This document shows, in pieces, positions 9,185 to 17,954 of a DNA stretch of 32,785 bases. How positions within the stretch are numbered: the stretch's first letter is position 1; every line of letters starts with the position of its first letter. The notes under the pieces were generated by a model. It worked only from the letters and a program-made list of their open reading frames with translations, had not been told where the DNA came from and searched no databases. Position numbers and translations under genes: made by a program. Source of the DNA: an uncultured Thermogutta sp. (lineage in GTDB: Bacteria > Planctomycetota > Planctomycetia > Pirellulales > Thermoguttaceae). Where the stretch lies: NCBI GenBank assembly GCA_937128505.1, contig CAKZMM010000144.1, positions 1 to 32,785 on the forward strand, given 5' to 3'.

Positions 9185-10132
9185 TTAGGTATCTCCCCTT
9201 TCTCTGGTTTTGCCACACGTTCTTCAGGACAGTAATTCAAGCACCCAATCAAGCAACTCTATTACCAACGAAAATGAAGCCGGTCAATCGTCACCCGCTT
9301 TCGAGGTCAAAGCAACTCCCGCCCGCGGACAAAACATCCCCCAAGCCGACCAGATACGAGTCCGGATGCCACCTCTCCGCATCGGTACGCAAAAAATCGC
9401 TGTAATTGCGTGTTTCCGCAAGGGCCCCGACCTGGATCCACTTTCCAACAACTCCAAACCCTCTCGGAAGTTGGACCTTTCTAGGGGACCCAAATCGCAA
9501 AACCCGTCCCGGAAGTCGGGCCCCCAAACGGCCTCCACCCCCACACCCATAACCATTCAAACCTGCCACCGTTCAATTAGATACTCGATTTGAATCCCCG
9601 CCTTCGCCCCTGAATATCCAACATTCACCCCTAAGAAATGTCCGGAAAACCCCACCACTGCCGCGCCTTTTTTCACCGATTGCGCCTACCCCGATTCCGG
9701 AGCTGAACAAAATACGGGGGATTACCCCGAAAGAACTCGCACCCCATCAGAGTGGTTCAGCAAATTACATCGATGAGCCATCCCTTCCGCGCTTGCACCG
9801 TCAAGCAGGAAATACATCCTCTTTGCGCGTCACCGAACGCCCCCTAATCTTAAATTCGCCGACCCCAAAAAAGTAGCGGAAAGGCCGCGAAACTGCGCAC
9901 CCAACGGCATCGCAGGGCTTGTTTTCCCCGGGCTGAAACCCCACACTTTCCGGACGGCAAAAATTGAGGAAACTCCGGCGTCATTTTTCGCCTTCGAGTT
10001 TTCGAGACCCACAAGTCTCTGGGCACTTGTTCCCAGAAACGCCCCCCAAAATTTTCTTTGGGAAAGTGGTAATTTAACGCAGGGCAAGCCCCGAGAAATC
10101 ATTTTTTTGCGACACCTTTAACCCCTGAATTT
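9185..10132. other. Intergenic region with weak repeats
   Basis: Nearly 950 bases without a supported gene. Frames on both strands (for example 9210-9593 plus, 9284-9569 minus) overlap each other and are rich in Pro/Ser/Arg or Gly, as expected from C-rich non-coding DNA. A degenerate repeat (AAACCC, then CGGAAGT, then GGRCC) occurs at 9456-9477 and 9500-9523. A CTGGG/CCCAG hairpin lies near 10020-10036. Confidence 0.45.
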
Positions 10133-10975
10133 ATGCCCGAGTTGCCCGAAGTAGAAGTCATGTGTCGAGCCGTCGCCGCGGTCATCGGCAGCCGCGTGTT
10201 GCGGATCGTGCGTCCCCGATCGCGACTTCAGCCCATCAAAATTCTGCCTAACCCGGCTTTGTTGAATCGTTCTCTCAAAGGGGGCCGCATCCTCGGCGTC
10301 GAGCGTCTCGGCAAACGCGTTGTATTTCACGTAGAGCCCGAACTTTACTTGGTGATCGAACCGCGAATGACCGGCCGATTAATGCTCACCAAGCCGGAAG
10401 ACATGCTCCATCTTCGGCTTATCATCGAGGTAGATCACCCTGGTTACCCACGACTTTACTTCTGGGATTCCCGGGGATTAGGCGTAGTTAGCCTGCTCGA
10501 TAAGGCGGAGTTGCAACGGCGCCTGGGTCCTGAAACCCTGGGTCCGGACGCCCTGCAAGCCTCCCTTGCTGAGCTGCGTGCACGCCTCGGGCGGACGGCG
10601 CGCCCCATAAAGGTCGCTTTGATGGATCAACGATTGATTGCGGGTATCGGAAATCTTTATGCCTCTGAAATTCTCTTTCGAGCCCGCATCCATCCCGAAA
10701 ACCCGGCAAAAAGTCTAACCCCCTCGCAATGGCGTGCTTTACATCGTGCAATTCGGACGGTGTTGACGGAGGCGATAGCCAGCCTCGGCTCGACCTTAGC
10801 AGATGCCACCTACCTGGCTCCCGATGGTGGATCAGGCCAATTCCAAAACCAGCACAAAGTTTATCAACAAGCTGGAAAGCCGTGTTCGCGATGTAAAAAG
10901 CAAGAAATAATCAGACGGGTTCAAGCTCAGCGGTCCACTTTCTTTTGCCCAAATTGCCAACAACTCCCAAAATAA
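10133..10975 (+). CDS. mutM: Formamidopyrimidine-DNA glycosylase (Fpg/MutM)
   Basis: Base-excision repair enzyme that removes 8-oxoguanine and formamidopyrimidines and cleaves the abasic site. The mature N-terminus PELPEVE supplies Pro2 (Schiff-base nucleophile) and Glu3. Lys61 sits in the RLGKRVVF loop of the beta-clamp. The helix-two-turn-helix is seen as DQRLIAGIGNLYASEILF. The C-terminal zinc finger has Cys251, Cys254, Cys272 and Cys275, with Arg267 before STFFCPNC. All catalytic residues are present, so it is Fpg and not a Nei paralogue. 280 residues is typical. The start is fixed because Pro must be residue 2. Confidence 0.97.
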   Translation: MPELPEVEVMCRAVAAVIGSRVLRIVRPRSRLQPIKILPNPALLNRSLKGGRILGVERLGKRVVFHVEPELYLVIEPRMTGRLMLTKPEDMLHLRLIIEVDHPGYPRLYFWDSRGLGVVSLLDKAELQRRLGPETLGPDALQASLAELRARLGRTARPIKVALMDQRLIAGIGNLYASEILFRARIHPENPAKSLTPSQWRALHRAIRTVLTEAIASLGSTLADATYLAPDGGSGQFQNQHKVYQQAGKPCSRCKKQEIIRRVQAQRSTFFCPNCQQLPK

Positions 10976-11490
10976 CAAATTGCTTACTGTGACAATTGCT
11001 GCGATCCTTGCCGTTTTAGATCCCGATGTCTCGGAGGGCGCGATGGGCGGATAACCCCCTTGAGAAGCTATTTTTGCTTGTCAGCAATTGTTAATCGCCG
11101 CTGATTGTAAACGGTCATGATCAACATTCCTCAGGAAAATGCCGAACAAAGGTCTCTCGCATGAAAGCACGTACTTTCCAGCTACTTTCCGGAAAGGCTA
11201 CTTCCCAAGGAGCGATGCTTTCGTAAGAGAAGGACCGAAGAATTCGCCCCGTCTTGGAAGCGGGCAGAGTGCCCCGATCTACATAGGTAGCCGCGCAGTA
11301 AGATGCCTGGCTAAAGCGACCAAAAATTAAAACATCAAGTAAAAGATCAAGTATCGTAAGACTCAAGCACACGAGTCCGCCGGCAAAAAGTCCTCCGCTT
11401 AAAAGCCGTCAAGAAGTCCCCCGTTGGAAATATGAAAGGTAAAAGCTACGAAAAAGAGAAAAAACGGAGAGTCCAGGGGAACCTTAAAGT
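10976..11490. other. Intergenic region with an inverted repeat
   Basis: Between mutM and recO. A perfect 10-bp inverted repeat, ACAATTGCTG (10992-11001) and CAGCAATTGT (11082-11091), encloses about 80 bases that can form a further imperfect stem (CTCGGAGGG with CCCCTTGAG). It lies directly after mutM without a T-run. No protein gene is supported here. Confidence 0.35.
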
Positions 11491-12300
11491 ATGCCCTACG
11501 AGCAAGCCACAGCCATTGTGCTCAGGAATGTTCCTTTCAGCGAGACAAGCCTGGTGGCGACCCTTTTTTCCTTAGAATTTGGAAAGATACGGGGACTGGC
11601 TAAGGGAGGAAGGAGACTCAAAGGGCATTTTGAGGGTGCTCTTGACCTACTCTCGCTTTGTCGGATAGTCTTCGTCCGCAAAACATCCGAAGCTCTCGAT
11701 TTATTCACCGAGACCAAGTTGCTGCGTCGCTTCCCTTCCACGGAGACCGATTTGCCGCGAATCCTCGTTGGTTTTTACATGGCGGAATTGATAAATGAAC
11801 TTACTCAAGATTATCAGCCTCATCCCCAGTTATTCGGATTGGCCGATCGCACCCTCGAAAAGCTCCCCTCGGAGGAAAAAATACGAGCTCGAATGTTGCA
11901 TTTCGAGTTGTCGCTTCTGAACATATTAGGGTTTTTGCCAAGCTTGGAAATATGCACAGAATGCGGGGAATCAGTTGGATGGGACAACTCTGTAGCTTTT
12001 AGTGAGATAACCGGTGGCGTAATTTGCGAAAAATGTCAAAGCGGAAATCGGGCCACGTTCCGCCTATCGGTCCCATCTCGCCGAATCATGTATGCCCTTT
12101 CCCAACCACCTGACGCAGAGCACGGCGAGTCGGGGGCTTCGGAAGATCTTCGCCGCGTTAATCTTACGGCAAGGGAGTTTTACGAAATCCGCGGTTTGGT
12201 TTCGCACTACGTATGCACACTCTTGGGGAAGCGGCCCAAACTTTTTCCGCTTTTTGAAAAAATTGGACTATTCCGATGGGATCCAAGGGAAGCCGGCTAG
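11491..12300 (+). CDS. recO: DNA repair protein RecO
   Basis: Recombination mediator that works with RecR (and RecF) to load RecA on SSB-coated single-stranded DNA. 269 residues, usual for the family. The N-terminal OB-fold begins with the typical ATAIVLRNVPFSETSLVATLFS and the basic GLAKGGRR segment. The helical middle has VGFYMAELINELT. A four-cysteine zinc site is present: Cys155 and Cys158 (CTEC), Cys179 and Cys182 (CEKC). The start ATG follows an AGGGG-containing stretch at about ten bases. A separate transcription unit from mutM is likely given the 515-base gap. Confidence 0.95.
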   Translation: MPYEQATAIVLRNVPFSETSLVATLFSLEFGKIRGLAKGGRRLKGHFEGALDLLSLCRIVFVRKTSEALDLFTETKLLRRFPSTETDLPRILVGFYMAELINELTQDYQPHPQLFGLADRTLEKLPSEEKIRARMLHFELSLLNILGFLPSLEICTECGESVGWDNSVAFSEITGGVICEKCQSGNRATFRLSVPSRRIMYALSQPPDAEHGESGASEDLRRVNLTAREFYEIRGLVSHYVCTLLGKRPKLFPLFEKIGLFRWDPREAG

Positions 12301-12449
12301 GTGAGCCGAAACATTGCCGGCGCCCGCAGTCGGCAAACCATCTATCCGTCAAACAAGGAAAAACTAAATTCTCGTCTCACTAAAATTTCGCCAATTGTTT
12401 AGAGTTACTCGTCCAAAAGTTCACTCGAGCCGTATTCTAGCGGGAGACA

Positions 12450-12468
12450 CCCGCCTGTCACCGGCGGG
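12450..12468 (+). terminator. Hairpin after recO
   Basis: CCCGCC (12450-12455) pairs with GGCGGG (12463-12468) around TGTCACC. The bases after it are CCCCTTTACG, so there is no proper T-run. It may end the recO transcript or sit in the leader of the TPR lipoprotein gene that starts 30 bases later. Confidence 0.3.
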
Positions 12469-12498
12469 CCCCTTTACGATCAATCCGACGTACGATCC

Positions 12499-13881
12499 AT
12501 GTACCCAGCAAGCTACTCAGCCAGGAAGCAGTGGCAATCTTGGGTAATTTTCACAATTGCCCCCACGATTTTGGCTACCTGTTTCGGTTGTGCAGGGGGG
12601 CCCAATGTCCGGGCCTCGGGTAAGCTACCTGGCTCCACACAAGGCGGTTGGAGTTTTCGACTCAATAATCAACCCGAACCGGTACTCCCTCAGCAGCCTC
12701 AACGCTGGGGATTCGGAAACACTCCACCGAGTTGGCGACCACAAAGTGGGCATAGTTTCGGAAAGATGCTGCCGGTCGGCTCAGGCGCAAACTCCCCAGC
12801 CCAAACCGGGGCCATTGAAAAAGCTCGCTTCGACGCACAAATCGCAGAAGCGCCTCAGATCCTCCGCGCTCAAGATGGGGGCTCTACAGGCGGACCTTCT
12901 TGGCTTGAGTCATTGGGTGACCGGTTCAAGAAGCTTTTTCAGCGGATGACGGGCACGGAGCCGAATGATCACATCGCCCGAACCTTATTCGACGAAGCTC
13001 TCGAACTTTATCGCAGTGGCCAGTTCGAAGATGCAGCGCGGCGCTTTGAGCGTGCAGCTTCTCGGGCAGCCGACCGAATACTCCGGGAAGAGGCCCTCTT
13101 CTGGGCGGGGGAAAGCTGGTTTTATGCCGACTTTTACCCCAGAGCAACCCGCTGTTATCAAAAGCTGCTGAAAGAATTCGAATACACAAGGTACCTCGAT
13201 CCAGTCGTCTATCGCGAGTTTTTGATTGGCCGATATTGGGAGCAAATCGGGCTCAAGCGTCCGCGATTTCTTTCTCTTCAATTTACCGATCCGACCCGCC
13301 CGCGATTTGATACCCTGGGCCATGCCCTCAAACTTTATCAAACGATCCGGACTCACGATCCCACTGGCCCACTGGCCGACGATGCCCTCATGGCCTCGGC
13401 AAACCTTCACTTTGTGCGAAAGCGCTTTGCCGATGCTGCCGCCGAATACGATCTCCTCCGCAAAGAATACCCCAACAGCGAGCACTTGCTTGATGCCCAC
13501 CTATTAGGACTTCATAGTAAATTGTGGATTTATCAGGGGCCGCTTTACGACGGTACACCGCTTCTGGAATCTCGCGAGCTTACGCTGCAAACTTTGCAGC
13601 TTTTCGGCGAAAAGTTGGGCGAGGAACGACAGAGGTTGCTGAGGCTTGAACGGGAAATCGAGGAAGCCATTGCAGATCGCGACCTCGCCCTGGGCAAGTT
13701 TTACGAGCGGAAACGCAAGTACGCCGCAGCCCGATTCTATTACGAGTCGGTCATTGCCGAGCACCCCATGACCGAAGCTGCCGAAAAGGCAAAGATACGA
13801 TTGGATGCCATCCGCGAGATGCCCGACAATCCGCCCAACTACTTCGCGTGGCTTACGACGATTTTCCCCGAGAAGCGATGA
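12499..13881 (+). CDS. BamD-like TPR lipoprotein
   Basis: 460 residues. A hydrophobic N-terminal segment ends in a cysteine-containing site (LATCFGC, Cys28 and Cys31), a possible though not canonical lipobox. A Pro/Gly/Ser-rich linker runs to about 130. From about 157 onward there are tetratricopeptide-type helix pairs: ARTLFDEALELYRSGQFEDAARRFERA, then EEALFWAGESWFYADFYPRATRCYQKLLKEF, later ALMASANLHFVRKRFADAAAEYDLLRKEYPNS, and a final FYERKRKYAAARFYYESVIAEHP. That last block and the FAWLTTIFPEK tail resemble YfiO/BamD. The inferred role is beta-barrel protein assembly at the outer membrane. The LptE-like gene downstream supports an envelope function. BamD is usually about 250 residues; the middle here has an extended insertion. 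Confidence 0.78.
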   Translation: MYPASYSARKQWQSWVIFTIAPTILATCFGCAGGPNVRASGKLPGSTQGGWSFRLNNQPEPVLPQQPQRWGFGNTPPSWRPQSGHSFGKMLPVGSGANSPAQTGAIEKARFDAQIAEAPQILRAQDGGSTGGPSWLESLGDRFKKLFQRMTGTEPNDHIARTLFDEALELYRSGQFEDAARRFERAASRAADRILREEALFWAGESWFYADFYPRATRCYQKLLKEFEYTRYLDPVVYREFLIGRYWEQIGLKRPRFLSLQFTDPTRPRFDTLGHALKLYQTIRTHDPTGPLADDALMASANLHFVRKRFADAAAEYDLLRKEYPNSEHLLDAHLLGLHSKLWIYQGPLYDGTPLLESRELTLQTLQLFGEKLGEERQRLLRLEREIEEAIADRDLALGKFYERKRKYAAARFYYESVIAEHPMTEAAEKAKIRLDAIREMPDNPPNYFAWLTTIFPEKR

Positions 13882-14255
13882 CGTTACCGACTCCTTCCCA
13901 AAAAAACAACGCCCACAAATCACGCGGCAATAAGTTCCGAAATTCAGGCGGTCTTTGCAATGAGATGGTAAAGCCGAAATTGAAGAAATGCATAAAAACA
14001 CCGGCTCACAAGCGCGGAGTATTCGGGAAGATGAAAATCCGGAGGTGTGTTCCGTCAAAGCCGAATTCAAATGCACCCAACGCGTTCCAACTTGCACAAC
14101 GTATTCCATCAAGCGGATCTAATTTTCGAGAGTCTCTGATGGCTTCCTTGCGGGAACCATTGCCGCTCGACAGCACCACAGGTGAATTCGAATTAGCATC
14201 GCGAATTTGAGAAAGCAAACGACCGGGGGAATTTGTTCCGGTTTTCGGCGGATTA
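13882..14255. other. Intergenic region, nothing recognised
   Basis: Between the BamD-like and LptE-like genes. No supported open frame, strong hairpin or terminator; the two genes may still be co-transcribed. Confidence 0.45.
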
Positions 14256-14924
14256 ATGAAGCGTCTAAACTCACGTGAAACGATACTTCTTTATGCGGAT
14301 TACACCGTTGGGAAGGAAACGGTGCCGACATTCTTTTCTCATCGATCGCAAGTTCATTTCCGGGTCCAGACGTCAACGCAAAACCCCGGCGGAATTTCCC
14401 CCAGTTGGGGGATGTTGGTGTCGATCATTGCCTCGGTATGCCTTGGGGCCGGATGTGCCGGTTATCAGATCGGTCCACAGGGGTTATATGCGCCGCATAT
14501 TCGCACCGTGTATGTGCCGGTATTCGAATCGGATAGTTTCCGCCGGCATCTCGGCGAACGGTTGACGGAAGCGGTCATGAAACAGATCGAAATGCAAACC
14601 CCCTATAAAGTGGTGGGAACTCCTGATGCTGATAGCACGCTCCTTGGCCGCATCGTCACGGATACCAAGCATTTGGTCGTGGAAAACCGCTGGGACGAGC
14701 CGCGGCAATTGGACTACCGCTTGCAAGTGGAAGTGCGCTGGGTGGATCACCGGGGCACTTTGCTGGGTGAGACCAAAACGACGCTGCCTGCCGATGAAAC
14801 GTTCCTCCTCACCGGATCGGCGATCCTCGCGGCCGAGCTGGGCCATTCGGTCGCAGTCAGCCAACAAAAAGCGATCGAGCGTTTAGCACGGCAAATCGTG
14901 GGCATGATGGAAGCACCTTGGTAG
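14256..14924 (+). CDS. LptE-like outer-membrane assembly lipoprotein
   Basis: The mature part begins CAGYQIGPQGLYAPHIRTVYVPVFESDSFRRHLGERLTEAVMKQIE, which is the LptE/YP_ family pattern (a short lipoprotein that plugs the LptD barrel and delivers LPS). It continues with a DSTLLGRIV strand and VEVRWVDHRGTLLGE. CLGAGC with Cys67 is the lipobox-like site. The frame opens at ATG 14256, giving 222 residues and an unusually long, poorly conserved-looking 52-residue leader. Met53 (14412), just before LVSIIASVCLGAGC, would give a 170-residue lipoprotein of normal size but with no good ribosome binding site and no basic N-terminus. The start is therefore unresolved. It follows the BamD-like gene on the same strand. 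Confidence 0.82.
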   Translation: MKRLNSRETILLYADYTVGKETVPTFFSHRSQVHFRVQTSTQNPGGISPSWGMLVSIIASVCLGAGCAGYQIGPQGLYAPHIRTVYVPVFESDSFRRHLGERLTEAVMKQIEMQTPYKVVGTPDADSTLLGRIVTDTKHLVVENRWDEPRQLDYRLQVEVRWVDHRGTLLGETKTTLPADETFLLTGSAILAAELGHSVAVSQQKAIERLARQIVGMMEAPW

Positions 14925-15970
14925 CCCAGTTGCCGACCGATCTCTTGGGAAGCAAGACCTTCTTGGAATGGAAGCGAGATCATCTTGGAACTAAAGAACC
15001 GGTCCCCGGAGATCAAAGATTCTTACTCTGATGGCTGATTTCTAGGACTGACGCCGGTGCGTAACTCCACGGAGTCATCAACCGGTTTGCCCGCGGCAGT
15101 CTCGACATTCGCCGGATCATTTCCCGCTTTGCTACCCCATGATTTTGCCCCTTGCGGAATGCTCCGTGAGCTCATGCAACGCTCCGTGACCTCGCGGAAT
15201 GCCCCTGGGGTCTACGAAATGCTTTTGGATCCTCACGGAACGCGATCTCTCTCGTCTTTGAAACGTCCAGAGGAGAAATAAGCTTTCCCCCGGTCCGGCA
15301 ACCCGCTCAGTGAATCTCAGCTCGGCGCGGACTCTTTGCTTCGCTGGCTACGCTCATTTTGCGGAGAAGCCTGTGTATCTCTCACATCACTCGACAACTA
15401 AGGCAATAGCAGCGGTGCCATGCGAAGGCTCCTCCTCGGGCAAATCCGGTGTCGGCCCACCGAGTGCCCCGGCGCATTTATCCCGACCAGGTACGTATCC
15501 CTCGAGAGGGCGTAGCCAACCGCGGGAGTGAGGAGGAAGCAAATAATATCCAGACGATGTTTCCGACGCCTCCGCAAATCTTTCAGGCTTAAGCCCTTCG
15601 GACTCCGGCCCACCAAGGCGAGGATTTCCCGCAAGATCGCCGTGAGCCAATAACGGGGTAGGTCGGAGGCTCCGGAGGGTTGACCGCCTGCAAAATTTGG
15701 CAAGGGATAAAATTAAGGATCTTCCTGGGGCTTTTGCGGGGCCAATCGCAGGGCAATCAACCGGATGGGGCTGCGTCCTCTTGCGAATCCAGGCAAAATA
15801 AAGTTTGCAACGGGAATGCGGTCGGTATTCAGCTCGTTTGGGGAATAACGGAAAATAAGGTTTTTTCAAACAAAAAGTTACCCTACGCCACAAGTTTTTT
15901 CAGGCAACGCAGTCTAAAAAAGTTTTTCGTGTGCATGCGGGAGGATTCAATCCGCGAGGAGGCTCGTTCG
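14925..15970. other. Intergenic region with a 20-bp tandem array
   Basis: About 1 kb between the LptE-like and response-regulator genes. The main feature is the degenerate array at 15155-15255, annotated separately. Minus-strand frames at 15387-15893 look like chance translation of GC-rich DNA. The response-regulator frame itself stays open upstream of its start to 15680, but that part has no domain similarity. Confidence 0.45.
15155..15255. repeat. Five degenerate copies of a 20-bp tandem repeat
   Basis: Units begin at 15155, 15175, 15195, 15215 and 15236. The first is CGGAATGCTCCGTGAGCTCA; the others keep the GAAYGC core and drift elsewhere (the second has CAACGCTCCGTGACC, the third CGGAATGCCCC). 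Period 20-21 bases. No coding frame is maintained. Confidence 0.65.
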
Positions 15971-17437
15971 GTGGGAGAAACAAAATCGGCCGCGAGTTTG
16001 CCCGGCCAACGGATCCTTGTGATCGACGACGAGTCGGTCGTCGCGCTGAGTTGTCAGAGAGTGCTTCGGCCCGAAGGGCACCAGGTCGAAGTCTGTACCG
16101 ATCCCCGGCAGGGGTTAGAATCGGCACGCTCTGGGCTTTTCGACATCATTCTTCTCGACCTGCTGATGCCCGGCTTAGACGGGATGGAGATTTTGCGGGA
16201 ACTGAAATCCCAAGGGGTGGAAGCCGAGGTGATCATCATAACGGGCCATGCTACGGTAGACACGGCCGTGGAAGCCATGAAATTAGGAGCGGCCGACTAT
16301 CTGACGAAGCCCTTTACGCCCGACCAACTGAGAATTGCCGTGCGAAAAGTAGCGGAGCGGATGCTTTTGGCACGCGAGAACGTAGCGCTTCGTCGCGAGT
16401 TGGGTTTGGCCGCGGGCTTGGAGGGGATTTTGGGCGAAAGCCGGGCCATGCAGCAGGTTTTTGCCCTGATTCGGCGTGTCGCCCCCACCGACGGAACCGT
16501 CCTCATTACGGGCGAGAGTGGCACGGGTAAGGAGATGATTGCCCGGGCCATCCACCGGTTAAGCCGCCGAAAGGACCAGCCTCTTTTAGCCTGTGATTGC
16601 ACGGCACTTGCCCCCACGCTTTTGGAAAGCGAACTTTTCGGTCATGTGAAGGGTTCCTTCTCGGGGGCCATCGCCACCAAGCAGGGGCTATTCGAAGTGG
16701 CCCACCGAGGCACCCTTTTTCTCGACGAGGTGGGGAACCTGACGATGGAGATCCAAAGCAAGCTTCTTCGCGTGCTGGAAACCCGGCGTGTGCGAAAGGT
16801 CGGCGACACCCAGGAGCACGAAGTGGATATCCGCCTGATTGCCGCCACCAATCGCAACCTTGCAGAGATGGTGCAGGAAAATCGATTCCGCGAGGACCTG
16901 TACTATCGCCTCAATGTGGTGCCGGTATTCGTGCCACCCCTGCGCGAACGCCACGGGGATATTCCCTTGCTGGCAGCGACTTTCTTAGAGCGGATTTGCC
17001 AAAAGAACGACTTGCGGCCCAAGCGGTTCAGCCCTGAAGCGATGGCCCTGCTGGAAAATTACCCCTGGCCCGGGAATGTCCGCGAGTTGAAAAACGTCGT
17101 TGAACGCATGGCCATCCTGTGGGAGACCGACGTCATCGAACCACACCATCTTCCGCCTGAAATCCGGCAGGCTCCCGCGCGTCCCACCCCTTCGAGTGTT
17201 CCCAGCAGTTGGGAAGAATTGAAGCGTATCAAACAGCAGCTCAAAGATGCAGCCGTTCAAGACTTGGAACGACGGTTTTTAATCCAGGCTCTCGAACGCT
17301 GTCGGGGCAATGTGACGCGTGCAGCCGAAATGGTCGGTTTGCAGCGCACGAATTTTCACAAACTGATGCGCAAACATGGACTAACCTCGGAGCAATTCGG
17401 CGGCTCCTCAACGGGCGAGGCCGTGGACAACTCTTAA
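15971..17437 (+). CDS. Sigma54-dependent response regulator, NtrC family
   Basis: 488 residues from the chosen GTG. Receiver domain about 11-130: acidic Asp19 and Asp20, phospho-acceptor Asp63 in IILLDLLMPG, Lys113 in LTKPF. AAA+ domain about 155-390: Walker A GESGTGKE (181-188), the sigma54-contact loop, Walker B GTLFLDEVGNL, and the arginine-containing FREDLYYRLNVVPV. C-terminal Fis-type helix-turn-helix: GNVTRAAEMVGLQRTNFHKLMRKHG. It activates RNA polymerase-sigma54 after phosphorylation. The contact loop reads GSFSGA (228-233) instead of GAFTGA: the Phe is kept but two neighbours are changed. GTG 15971 has AGGAGG eight bases upstream; ATG 15935 has no such site. No histidine kinase is adjacent, so partner and targets are unknown. 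Confidence 0.93.
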   Translation: MGETKSAASLPGQRILVIDDESVVALSCQRVLRPEGHQVEVCTDPRQGLESARSGLFDIILLDLLMPGLDGMEILRELKSQGVEAEVIIITGHATVDTAVEAMKLGAADYLTKPFTPDQLRIAVRKVAERMLLARENVALRRELGLAAGLEGILGESRAMQQVFALIRRVAPTDGTVLITGESGTGKEMIARAIHRLSRRKDQPLLACDCTALAPTLLESELFGHVKGSFSGAIATKQGLFEVAHRGTLFLDEVGNLTMEIQSKLLRVLETRRVRKVGDTQEHEVDIRLIAATNRNLAEMVQENRFREDLYYRLNVVPVFVPPLRERHGDIPLLAATFLERICQKNDLRPKRFSPEAMALLENYPWPGNVRELKNVVERMAILWETDVIEPHHLPPEIRQAPARPTPSSVPSSWEELKRIKQQLKDAAVQDLERRFLIQALERCRGNVTRAAEMVGLQRTNFHKLMRKHGLTSEQFGGSSTGEAVDNS

Positions 17438-17954
17438 TTGTTTAGAAAGCACGATGTTTAGAAAGCACGATCGGTGTTCTTTAGAAAACACGATCCGTCT
17501 GCTTTAAAAAGCACGATCCGTGCTGGTGCCGGCAACCGTGCGCAGGTTGCACGACTACCGCGTCTGTGGCATCGCGAGCAGTCGTTTCCCCACCCGATTC
17601 CCCTTCTTGTATCCGCGGGAAAACTACGGTGAATCTGTTTTTTGGGGATAAGTCACCAAATTACGATGCACCCGATACGATTCGCCAGAATTCGGCCGCA
17701 ACGATATCAGACCGTCTCGCCCATATCTCGGCGCGGGAGGGTTCACCCGGAATGTCGGCGTTTTGAACCTCCTCTTCCGAAAATCTTCATACTCGCGCCT
17801 TTGGAAAAGATTTTGGCTCCGCCGAGGTTGCTTCTGCCGTCAAAGTCAAAAAAGCGGGGATAAGCGGTCCCTTTCGGCTTCTTGGAGAAGGTGTCATGTG
17901 CCAGATTGTGTCGGATTTCCGCGAGCCATCGCTCCGCAAACCCGGAAAGCCAAA
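17438..17954. other. Intergenic region with a repeat array
   Basis: Between the convergent response regulator and tilS. It holds the 17440-17526 array, annotated separately; otherwise no supported frame. No clear bidirectional terminator with T-run was found. Confidence 0.45.
17440..17526. repeat. Four direct repeats just after the response-regulator stop
   Basis: GTTTAGAAAGCACGAT occurs exactly at 17440-17455 and 17456-17471. Two variants follow, at 17479-17494 (one G to A change in the core) and 17502-17517 (GAAAG to AAAAG). The last unit also forms GCACG-ATC-CGTGC. Spacing is 16, 23 and 23 bases. Confidence 0.7.

Noticed and set aside
9210-9593. 127-codon Ser/Pro-rich plus-strand protein
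   Set aside because: Overlaps frames on the other strand, contains an internal degenerate repeat, and has no signal peptide or domain.
13504-14112. 202-codon minus-strand frame
   Set aside because: Antisense to the BamD-like gene for most of its length, no recognisable domain.
15387-15893. 168-codon minus-strand frame upstream of the response regulator
   Set aside because: Arg/Pro/Leu-rich translation of GC-rich DNA, no motif, overlaps the open upstream part of the regulator frame.
15680-15970. N-terminal extension of the sigma54 response regulator
   Set aside because: The extra 97 codons have no similarity to receiver proteins, and AGGAGG positions the GTG at 15971.
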